Shown one piece after another: positions 9,464 through 15,493 of a DNA stretch of 64,000 bases. Each line of letters starts with the position of its first letter. Within the stretch, counting starts at the first letter, position 1. The notes beneath the pieces are model-generated. The model worked only from the letters and a program-made list of their open reading frames with translations. It ran no database searches and had not been told where the DNA came from. The stretch is from Massilia sp. YIM B02763 (GTDB lineage Bacteria > Pseudomonadota > Gammaproteobacteria > Burkholderiales > Burkholderiaceae_D): contig NZ_JASNRD010000007.1 of NCBI RefSeq assembly GCF_030412015.1, positions 62,001 through 126,000 of the forward strand, written 5' to 3'. The translations under genes and the position numbers were made by a program.

Positions 9464-9480
9464 AGCATGGACCGTGCCAG
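9464..9480 (-). promoter_or_regulatory. Sigma-54 (-24/-12) promoter of the PEP-CTERM gene
   Basis: Read on the minus strand, the site is CTGGCACGGTCCATGCT. It matches the sigma-54 consensus TGGCACG-N4-TTGCW with one mismatch and has the required GG-N10-GC spacing. Transcription should begin near 9453, giving a leader of about 57 bases before the ATG at 9396. The likely activator is PrsR, a sigma-54-dependent regulator encoded at 51244-52605. Confidence 0.85.
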
Positions 9481-9603
9481 CTTTTTCATACTCTTTAAAA
9501 TCAATGACTTAAAAAATACTCCTGAGTTTAAAAGCTGAGTGTGTAAGATTTACCGACAAGATAATTCTGACAAGAAACCAAACGGCTTATTATTGCCTTG
9601 TTT

Positions 9604-10359
9604 TTAACTCTCGACCCGGGACGCTCCTGTCTGCCCTTTCTCGTGCAAGTGCAGGTTCAATTGCCCGATCAATTCCGACGCGGCGCTGACGATTTGCGCG
9701 GACTCGAACCCCGCCTTGGTCATTTCGCGGAAAAACGAACGTGCCAGGATCTTGGCCACGTCTTCCGGGTTGCGGTAGGCGGTGCGCACGGATTCCCCCA
9801 CTTTCTGCTGGGCTTCCTGCAGCAGGGCCAGCTGGGCGAAGCGCGAATCGAGCAGGTGCTGCAGCTGCTGCACCTGGATCGCCTTGCCGATGAACAGCGC
9901 CGCCACCTCGAGCAGGCGCAATTCCGTTTCGCCGAACGGGGCATTGCCCGGGCAGCTGGCCGCGTTGATGACGCCGACGATCTTGCCGTCGATGCGGATC
10001 GGCACGCACAGCAGGCTGCAGCCGGCTTCCGGGTGGCGCGCCAGGGACGCCAGTTCGGACTTGGCGATGTCCTCGATGAGCAGCGATTCGCCGCTGGCCA
10101 GCACGCGTCCGGCGATCCCTTCGCCGCGCGCCACCGATGCCTGCCGGGCCGCTTCCGGCAGCTCGCCGTGGCGCGCGTACACGCTCATGCGCATTTCGTC
10201 GCCGTCGCCGCCGCCCAGCAGCATGATCGAGCAACTGGCCGCGCCGAGCAGCGCGGACGTCATGGCGGCCTGCTGGTGCAGATTGTCTTCCAGGGTTCCG
10301 TCCGCCAGGAAATGCTGCAGGTCCTGCAGCCTGACCAGCGGATTGCGTGCATCGTTCAT
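9604..10359 (-). CDS. GAF domain-containing protein
   Basis: A 251-residue soluble protein. A GAF domain spans about residues 25-165, with the core segments GEGIAGRVLASGESLLIEDI and LLCVPIRIDGKIVGVINAAS typical of the fold. GAF domains bind small ligands such as cyclic nucleotides, haem or redox cofactors. The C-terminal 80 residues are helical and contain a possible coiled coil around LQHLLDSRFAQLALLQEAQQ. There is no kinase, cyclase or DNA-binding output domain, so it probably acts by protein contact. A GAGGTG ribosome-binding site precedes the ATG. It lies between the HprK-related cassette (97 bases upstream, same strand) and the PEP-CTERM gene. A hairpin at 10431-10456 separates it from the cassette, so its own promoter is likely but not identified. 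Confidence 0.85.
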   Translation of the reverse strand: MNDARNPLVRLQDLQHFLADGTLEDNLHQQAAMTSALLGAASCSIMLLGGGDGDEMRMSVYARHGELPEAARQASVARGEGIAGRVLASGESLLIEDIAKSELASLARHPEAGCSLLCVPIRIDGKIVGVINAASCPGNAPFGETELRLLEVAALFIGKAIQVQQLQHLLDSRFAQLALLQEAQQKVGESVRTAYRNPEDVAKILARSFFREMTKAGFESAQIVSAASELIGQLNLHLHEKGQTGASRVES

Positions 10360-10430
10360 ACGGTGTCACCTCGCGAATGAGATTGCATTAAATTCAACTT
10401 CAAGCGATGGTATGCGATTCCGGACACGAA

Positions 10431-10456
10431 GGCCAGGGAGTGGCCGCTCCCCGGCC
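10431..10456 (-). terminator. GC-rich hairpin after the nucleotidyltransferase gene
   Basis: Directly after the stop codon at 10457-10459, the minus strand folds into a ten-pair stem (GGCCGGGGAG with CTCCCTGGCC, one G-U pair) around a six-base loop. Only two T residues follow, so termination may be partial or Rho-assisted. It marks the end of the cassette. Confidence 0.5.
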
Positions 10457-11542
10457 TCAAGGCAAGGCTTCGGTGCGCGGCGAAATGAAGGCTTTATGGA
10501 ACAGGTGGCGCGCCAGCAGCAGCGGCGGCATGCGCAGCCAGTTGCCGCGCACATACAGCGCGAAGCGCGCGGCGCCGGTCCAGGCGTCGGCGCAGCTCGG
10601 GTGCTCGGGCAGCAGTGCGCGTTCGAACAGGCGGTCCATCAGCCACGACAGGGCACTGCCCGGTCCCAGCGGCGCGGCTTCCGCCAGCACCCGCGGCGGC
10701 ACGGCCGTGCCGAGCAGGCGCGTCGCGTAGCGCAGCGCATAGAACAGCGGACGGCCCAGCTGCAGCTCACGTGCGCGCGGCACCAGCGCTTCCCAGAAAC
10801 CGGGGACGGCGCCGAATTCGCCCAGCAGCAGGTGGATGTCGAGCAGGTCGCGCAAGCCCTTGTCGAATTCGCCGTCGAAGAACAGGTGCACGGCACTGTG
10901 CAGCACCATGTCCGTGGGCGCCAGCACGGCCAGGCCGTCCTGGCCTGCCAGCGGCCGGGCAGCGGCGCGCAGCTTGTCCGGATCCGGGCGCACGGGCGCC
11001 GTTTCCGGCAGGATCGCATGGTGCACGTCGATGGCGCTGCGGCGCTTGACGTGCTGCATCGGCGGCAATTCGTGCATCCACTGGCGGTAGTAGCGCTGGT
11101 CGTAGGCGTCGTGGTGGGTCGTGGCCCAGCCCGCCAGCATCAGGGCCGACTCGACCTCGCCCAGGCGCGCCTTCGGCACCAGGATGTCGACGTCGGAATA
11201 CAGCCTGCCCCGCCCCGCGCGCAGGTCGGCCATCGTGTAGGCGGCGCCCTTGAGCAGGATCACCGGTACGCCGGTGCGGGCCAGCGCCTCGCGGATGCGC
11301 GCGACTTCGAACCGCACGGCCTGGCGGTGGCGCACGGCCAACGGGCGCACCCATTCGATGTGGGCGCGTACGTGGGCCGGCACCCTGTCCAGCAGGCCGC
11401 GCTCCTCGAGCAGGGCGAGTACGCTGGGCGTCAGGTTGGCGGTCGTCGACTGGCGCAGCAGCAAGTCCCAGTCGGCCGGCGCCAGGTGCGCGAGCTGGCC
11501 GGGGTCGCGCAGCGCGGCCAGCAGGATGGGCAGGCGTTTCAC
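10457..11542 (-). CDS. Nucleotidyltransferase family protein of the HprK-related cassette
   Basis: A 361-residue cytoplasmic protein with the fold of the uncharacterised nucleotidyltransferase family (Pfam NTP_transf_5 type, from memory). The segment VILLKGAAYTMADL is followed by GRLYSDVDILVPKARLGEVE (about residues 112-131), which holds the DxD metal-binding pair of nucleotidyltransferases. A downstream DVHHAILPE supplies further acidic and His residues. The C-terminal half is helical. Its start overlaps the stop of the HprK-related kinase by four bases (11539-11542), so the two are translationally coupled. Relatives occur beside HprK-like kinases in lasso-peptide tailoring cassettes such as that of paeninodin. 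Here the target is unknown; it may transfer a nucleotide or sugar-nucleotide group to a protein or metabolite. Confidence 0.82.
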   Translation of the reverse strand: MKRLPILLAALRDPGQLAHLAPADWDLLLRQSTTANLTPSVLALLEERGLLDRVPAHVRAHIEWVRPLAVRHRQAVRFEVARIREALARTGVPVILLKGAAYTMADLRAGRGRLYSDVDILVPKARLGEVESALMLAGWATTHHDAYDQRYYRQWMHELPPMQHVKRRSAIDVHHAILPETAPVRPDPDKLRAAARPLAGQDGLAVLAPTDMVLHSAVHLFFDGEFDKGLRDLLDIHLLLGEFGAVPGFWEALVPRARELQLGRPLFYALRYATRLLGTAVPPRVLAEAAPLGPGSALSWLMDRLFERALLPEHPSCADAWTGAARFALYVRGNWLRMPPLLLARHLFHKAFISPRTEALP

Positions 11543-12456
11543 GGTGGCGGCGGCTCCAGTGCGTCGAACACGGCAATGGCTTCGTCCAGCTTGCTGTAGC
11601 GAAAATCGAAGCTGGCGCAGCGATCGATGACGCCGGCCAGGGTGCGGAAACCGCTGGCGCCCATGTGGCTGTAGTTGAAGGCGTTCTCCGCCACGCGGAA
11701 CAGGGCGCGCGCGCGCGGGATCGGCTCCAGCACGGTGGCCGATCCCGCTTCATAGCGGGGAAACACGATCCACGCCGGCTGCGCCAGTTCGCGCACGCGC
11801 GCGACGCTGTCGCCCGGCGCCTTCAGGTAGGCCACCGTCCCCTTGGTCGTATTGCTGACCGGACGCGTGAACACGGCATCCGGCGCGAACGCGCGGATCA
11901 CGTCGATCGAACGGTTCTTCAGGCTGACGGGACGCGCGATCGGCGCCACCCGCCCATCCTCGGGCAGGAACAGCGTCAGCTCGTCGGACAGCAGGCGCCA
12001 GCCGCGGTTGACCAGCGCGGCGCACAGCGTGCTCTTGCCGGAACCGGGCGGCGCCGGCAGGATCGCCGCGCGGCCGCGCTTTTCCACCACGGCCGCATGC
12101 AGCATCAGGTAGGCATGCGCGCGCGTCGAGATCGCCCAGTTCAGCGCCCATTCGAACATCGGGAAGGCATGGGCCTGCGGCAAGGGCTCGAAGGGCACCA
12201 GGCCGTCGAGGTCGAAGCACACCTGCGGCCGGTACCAGCGGCGCAACCCGCCCGGCGGGGACAGGCGCAGGTGGAAGTCGGCGAAGTCGTCGGGCGTGCC
12301 CAGCGGCGCGTCGCCGTACATCAGGGCGATGCCCTCGGCGAGCTGGCCCAGCGGCGATCGGATGCGGCTGACGAAGGGTCCCGTACGCATGGTCAGGCCG
12401 GGGCCGGCCAGGCGCCGTTCCAGTTCGGGGCGGGTAAGCGATGCGACCGTCAGCAT
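11539..12456 (-). CDS. HprK-related kinase A
   Basis: A 305-residue protein related to the catalytic domain of HPr kinase/phosphorylase. A His (residue 120, LMLHAAVVEKRG) precedes the Walker A loop PAPPGSGKST (134-143), and then WRLLSDELTLF supplies the acidic pair (D158, E159). This order and spacing match HprK, where the corresponding elements are HG, the P-loop and a DD pair. The first 100 residues are a lineage-specific domain in place of the HprK N-terminal domain. No HPr or PTS gene is nearby, so classical carbon-catabolite control is unlikely. The more plausible role is phosphorylation of a peptide or protein, as done by HprK-like lasso-peptide kinases. It overlaps the PqqD-like gene by seven bases and the nucleotidyltransferase by four. 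Confidence 0.9.
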   Translation of the reverse strand: MLTVASLTRPELERRLAGPGLTMRTGPFVSRIRSPLGQLAEGIALMYGDAPLGTPDDFADFHLRLSPPGGLRRWYRPQVCFDLDGLVPFEPLPQAHAFPMFEWALNWAISTRAHAYLMLHAAVVEKRGRAAILPAPPGSGKSTLCAALVNRGWRLLSDELTLFLPEDGRVAPIARPVSLKNRSIDVIRAFAPDAVFTRPVSNTTKGTVAYLKAPGDSVARVRELAQPAWIVFPRYEAGSATVLEPIPRARALFRVAENAFNYSHMGASGFRTLAGVIDRCASFDFRYSKLDEAIAVFDALEPPPP

Positions 12457-12737
12457 GCGGTGGAATCGACGAGGTGCAGGCGTTCCAGGTGCTGCAGCAG
12501 GTGGTCGGTTTCAGGGCCGAGCTCGGCCGGATCGAGGTCGAATTCGGCCTCCAGCATGGCGGCCAGCGCGTCGCGCGTCGCCGGGCCCCGGCGCAGCGCC
12601 AGCAGGATCTCGACGGCGGCCTCGCCGAGCAGGTGGGTGTCGCCGGACAGGTCGTTGTAGAGGACGCATTCGCCGTCCCACTGCCGGTATTGCAGGGTCT
12701 GTCCCGGCTGCAGGCGCCAAGTCGGGCCGGCGCTCAC
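12450..12737 (-). CDS. PqqD-like small protein of the HPr-rel-A system
   Basis: A 95-residue protein beginning at a GTG one base after the stop codon of the upstream gene, a clear case of coupled translation. The sequence DGECVLYNDLSGDTHLLGEA and the following winged-helix-like segment match PqqD-type domains. These serve as RiPP recognition elements that bind leader peptides and present them to modifying enzymes. The residues VLYN and the spacing to LSGDTHLL are the best preserved part. It lies directly before the HprK-related kinase, so it probably delivers a peptide or protein substrate to that kinase. Longer in-frame starts run into the upstream gene and are not credible. No radical SAM partner is present in the window. 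Confidence 0.85.
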   Translation of the reverse strand: MSAGPTWRLQPGQTLQYRQWDGECVLYNDLSGDTHLLGEAAVEILLALRRGPATRDALAAMLEAEFDLDPAELGPETDHLLQHLERLHLVDSTAC

Positions 12738-12738
12738 G

Positions 12739-13365
12739 TCAATCCATGGTGCCGCGCAGGTAGTACAGGATTTCGTACGTGCCCCACTTCTGCCCGGCCA
12801 TCGGTTCGTAATAGCCCTTGATCGACCACTCGTTCCACACCGCGGCCAGCGCTTCGAACGTGATGAAGTCGACCTTGCCGTCGGCAACGTTCATATAGGC
12901 CGCCATCATGTACTTGGCCATCTGGTCGGTGTCGCAGCTGGCGCCGTTGATGATTTCGCGGATGGTGGCGCTCGCATAGCCGGCCGTGCGCGACTGGCAG
13001 GTGAACACGTCGCCGAAGCGGGCGTCCGGGTTGCATGGCCAGTTCGACTTGGTCTTCCAGGATTCCGGCGGGATGCCCACGCAGCGCGAGGCCGTCGGGC
13101 GGTGGCTCAGGGCCGTGATGTTGCGGTTCTGCCCGACGGCCGAGACCGCCAGCGACGGGGAAATGCCGCAGAACGTGCATGCCATGCCCGGCTGGCTGTG
13201 CAGCGTCAGCAGGACACCGGTCGCACCGGCGCTGGCCCTGGCGAAGCGGCGGCGCGATGCGCCCTTGCGCGACAAGGAAGTGCCTGCGGCCGGCGGCAAC
13301 GGCGTTGCCTCGGTCTTCGGCGCCTCGCCACTGTTCTCGCTTACGTCACGGTCATCGATAGCCAC
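12739..13365 (-). CDS. Hypothetical protein with Tat-like signal, Cys-rich; first gene of the HPr-rel-A cassette
   Basis: A 208-residue protein of unknown family. A GTG start at 13365 is chosen because AGAGGA lies six bases upstream and the sigma-54 promoter at 13431-13446 would leave only about ten leader bases for the alternative ATG at 13410. After about 37 polar residues comes SRRRFARASAGATGVLLTL, which fits the twin-arginine motif (S/T-R-R-x-F) followed by a hydrophobic stretch, then PGMACTFCG near a possible cleavage or modification site. The mature part has six Cys in total (ACTFCG, RCVG, PCNP, TCQS, SCDT). It ends in an aromatic-rich tail, YEILYYLRGTMD. This suggests a folded exported protein with disulphides or a metal site. 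It may be the substrate of the kinase and PqqD-like protein encoded behind it; that is inference. Confidence 0.7.
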   Translation of the reverse strand: MAIDDRDVSENSGEAPKTEATPLPPAAGTSLSRKGASRRRFARASAGATGVLLTLHSQPGMACTFCGISPSLAVSAVGQNRNITALSHRPTASRCVGIPPESWKTKSNWPCNPDARFGDVFTCQSRTAGYASATIREIINGASCDTDQMAKYMMAAYMNVADGKVDFITFEALAAVWNEWSIKGYYEPMAGQKWGTYEILYYLRGTMD

Positions 13366-13430
13366 GTTGGGTCCTCTTTCGGTAGATAAACAGTCGGGCA
13401 TGCGACACAATGCCAGATTCCTACGAGGCT

Positions 13431-13446
13431 AGCAATCCCTGTGCCA
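13431..13446 (-). promoter_or_regulatory. Sigma-54 (-24/-12) promoter of the HPr-rel-A cassette
   Basis: On the minus strand the site reads TGGCACAGGGATTGCT. Both elements match the sigma-54 consensus (TGGCAC and TTGCT) with the exact GG-N10-GC spacing. Transcription would start near 13420, about 55 bases before the GTG at 13365. It has the same form and the same leader length as the promoter of the PEP-CTERM gene at 9464-9480, so both are probable targets of PrsR. Confidence 0.85.
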
Positions 13447-13462
13447 CCCGGGATATCAAAAG

Positions 13463-13481
13463 CTGATTCTTTTAGAATCAG
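13463..13481 (-). terminator. Hairpin after the polysaccharide export gene
   Basis: CTGATTC (13463-13469) and GAATCAG (13475-13481) form a perfect seven-pair stem with a five-base loop. On the minus strand it is followed by CTTTTGAT. It lies about 70 bases beyond the stop at 13552 and just upstream of the sigma-54 site at 13431-13446, so it may insulate the cassette from the export gene. Confidence 0.45.
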
Positions 13482-13551
13482 TCGTTTAGCAACCTGTTGC
13501 TGCGCGTCCAGCTGCCCCGATGAACGCGGCTGTAAAAAATCCTGACAAGCG

Positions 13552-14178
13552 TCAGAAGTAACTTTCCGGGATCACCAGCACGTCGCCCGGGCGCATCTGG
13601 ACGTTGGCCGAGATGTCGCCGTCCTTGACCAGGTCGTCCAGGCGGACGTTGTACTTCTGCTGCTTGCCGTCCACGTTGCGGATGAGGCTGGCGCGATTGC
13701 CGGCGGCAAATTCCGTGGTGCCGCCGACGGCGATCATCACATCCATCAGGCTCATTTCCTTGCGATACGGAAGCGCCTGCGGCCGCGTCGCCTGGCCGAT
13801 CACGCGGATCTGCTCGCTGTAATTGCCGACGAAGTTTGTCACGACCACCGTGACGACCGGCTGCTGGATGAATTTCGTCAATGCCTGTTCGATGTCGCGC
13901 GCCAGCTCGGTCGACGTGCGGCCCGCGGCCGGCAGGTCTTCGACCAGCGGCGTCGTGATCTTGCCGTCCGGGCGCACCGGCACGGCCATCGACACTTCCG
14001 GATTGCGCCACACGATGATGTTGACCGTATCGCCCGGACCGATCCGGTATTCCGGATTGCTCACCTGGTTGTCGACCACCTGCGGCCCGCGCGTCGCGCA
14101 ACCGCCCAGTGCCAGCATGCATGCGGCGGCAAGCGCCAGTGCCGAATGTTTGATCAGGTTTGCCTTGTCCTTGCCCAC
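13552..14178 (-). CDS. XrtA/PEP-CTERM system exopolysaccharide export lipoprotein (Wza/EpsE-like)
   Basis: A 208-residue outer-membrane lipoprotein. The signal peptide ends in the lipobox LGGC with Cys 27. A polysaccharide export (Poly_export) domain covers about residues 40-120, with the family phrase YRIGPGDTVNIIVWRNPE and RPDGKITTPLVEDLPAAG. A SLBB-like segment, VIGQATRPQALPYRKEMSLM, follows. The C-terminus QMRPGDVLVIPESYF is typical of this class. These proteins form the periplasmic and outer-membrane exit channel for polysaccharide together with the chain-length protein. It is divergent from the main operon at 15494, with the protease gene between. An inverted repeat at 14234-14250 lies just after its likely transcription start. 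Confidence 0.92.
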   Translation of the reverse strand: MGKDKANLIKHSALALAAACMLALGGCATRGPQVVDNQVSNPEYRIGPGDTVNIIVWRNPEVSMAVPVRPDGKITTPLVEDLPAAGRTSTELARDIEQALTKFIQQPVVTVVVTNFVGNYSEQIRVIGQATRPQALPYRKEMSLMDVMIAVGGTTEFAAGNRASLIRNVDGKQQKYNVRLDDLVKDGDISANVQMRPGDVLVIPESYF

Positions 14179-14233
14179 GTCAATCCCTTTCGTGACGACC
14201 GCCCCGGCGGCCGCTTCTTGTCAGTAAACAGTT

Positions 14234-14250
14234 GTTAGCAAGTCGCTAAC
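14234..14250 (-). promoter_or_regulatory. Inverted repeat GTTAGC-N5-GCTAAC, possible operator
   Basis: A perfect six-base inverted repeat with a five-base spacer lies 55 bases upstream of the export lipoprotein start. A -10-like TATACAAT on the minus strand at about 14259-14266 would place the transcription start next to the repeat, so a bound protein would block the promoter. The -35 element is not clear. Confidence 0.4.
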
Positions 14251-14320
14251 GGCTGAGTATTGTATAACATTGTGCCTGCTGAGCAGGCCGCACACACTTC
14301 AGAAATGTTTTTACAACACA

Positions 14321-15127
14321 TTATTTTTGCTGCAATAAAGCCTGTACATACTTGGCGGGGATCGCATACGTGATGCCGCTCGGATTGCTGATCGCGTTTT
14401 CCTTCAGGCCTTTGACGAACACGGCATTGATGACGCCCCAGACGCGGCCGCTGCCGGGATCGTAGACGGGACTCCCACTATTGCCCGGGTAGGCGGTGCC
14501 GTCCAGCTGGAAGATGCTGAACGGCTTTTGCAGGGCCACGATCTGGCGCGCGTCCAGCTTGCGCGAATTCAGCGAGGGCATCACGATCGGCGTGATGGCG
14601 GCCAGCGTGGCGCGGTGGGTGGCGGCATGCAGGCCCAGCACCATTCCCAGCGGATAGCCGGTAAACGCCAGGTCCTGTCCCTCTTCCACCTCGTCCGAGT
14701 CGCCCAGCGCGAGCGCCGGCAAGGGCGCGCCGCTCAGGCGCAAGTGGGCCAGGTCGTGCACCGTGTCGCGTCCGGCCAGCTGGGCGGCGCGAAAGCGCAC
14801 CTGCTCCCCCTCTTTCGTGACGATCCCGAGCTGTTCCACCTTGCCGCCCGCGCCGACGGTATCCGGTACCACGTGGGCATTCGTCACCACGCTCAGGCCG
14901 TCGCCGACGACGAAGCCGGTGCCGACGAAGACGATGGCCGGACTGCGGGTGGGTTCGAAGGTCCCGATGCCGACGACCGACTGCTTGACGGTCGGAATGA
15001 CGGTCTTGAGCTCGGCGGCCGCGAGCGGGACCGCACTATATAGAAGCGCGGCCGCGGCCAGGGCGGCGAGAGCCGTGCGGCGCGTCGGGAAAACAGCAGC
15101 TGCCGGAGGAGTATTTCGATTCGGCAT
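14321..15127 (-). CDS. Secreted trypsin-like serine protease (S1 family)
   Basis: A 268-residue exported protease. The N-terminal signal peptide has a TRRTALAALAAAALLYSA core and cleaves near AAAE. The catalytic triad is visible: His in TNAHVV, Asp in HDLAHLRL and Ser in PGNSGSPVYD. Substrate and regulation are unknown. There is no PDZ domain, which separates it from DegP/HtrA, and the length fits a single protease domain. The ATG at 15127 is used; the TTG one codon earlier is also possible. The gene lies just upstream of the export lipoprotein on the same strand with 142 bases between them. A periplasmic or surface protease beside an exosortase locus could trim PEP-CTERM proteins, which is inference. 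Confidence 0.88.
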   Translation of the reverse strand: MPNRNTPPAAAVFPTRRTALAALAAAALLYSAVPLAAAELKTVIPTVKQSVVGIGTFEPTRSPAIVFVGTGFVVGDGLSVVTNAHVVPDTVGAGGKVEQLGIVTKEGEQVRFRAAQLAGRDTVHDLAHLRLSGAPLPALALGDSDEVEEGQDLAFTGYPLGMVLGLHAATHRATLAAITPIVMPSLNSRKLDARQIVALQKPFSIFQLDGTAYPGNSGSPVYDPGSGRVWGVINAVFVKGLKENAISNPSGITYAIPAKYVQALLQQK

Positions 15128-15493
15128 CAACCGTGCACCCTTTCTTTATTTAAAACATTACAATAAAGCACTTGAGTTAATAGAAGTGCATGATCGCTAC
15201 GACCGTGGAAGAAGTCGTGGGAAGTAGCGCTAAGCTATTGATAATAAGCAATATTGTCGGCTTAAACAATTGATCTATAAGCAATTGTTCGAATGAATTG
15301 TGCTTAATTTGAGCAATTTTATGCTTTCCCCGAGGAATTTGTGTTGTAGATGAGGTACTCGACCTCATCCTTGCCAAAATTTTCTCGCGCGTAATTGCAA
15401 TTGCTAGTGACGCAAGCGATCATGCAAGGTATTTGATTAGCGTTTGAGCCCGCTCAAGCAACATTTTTTGGTTTTCTAGACGAGACTGACGAG
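15128..15493. other. AT-rich divergent control region of the main XrtA operon
   Basis: This 366-bp gap separates the minus-strand protease gene from the plus-strand chain-length gene. It is much richer in AT than the genes around it. It holds three CAATTG copies (15267-15272, 15282-15287, 15398-15403), the long inverted repeat at 15265-15289, and several AATTG half-sites. I see no convincing sigma-54 site and no clear -35/-10 pair. A short frame at 15177-15377 has no coding character. Confidence 0.6.
15265..15289. promoter_or_regulatory. Inverted repeat AACAATTG-N9-CAATTGTT
   Basis: Eight-base arms at 15265-15272 and 15282-15289 match perfectly around a nine-base spacer, 205 bases upstream of the chain-length gene. 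Arms one and a half helical turns apart suit a dimeric regulator. The regulator is not identified. Confidence 0.5.

Noticed and set aside
15177..15377. Possible 66-aa minus-strand gene in the gap before the chain-length gene
   Set aside because: AT-rich non-coding composition, no ribosome-binding site, and it covers the inverted repeats of the control region.
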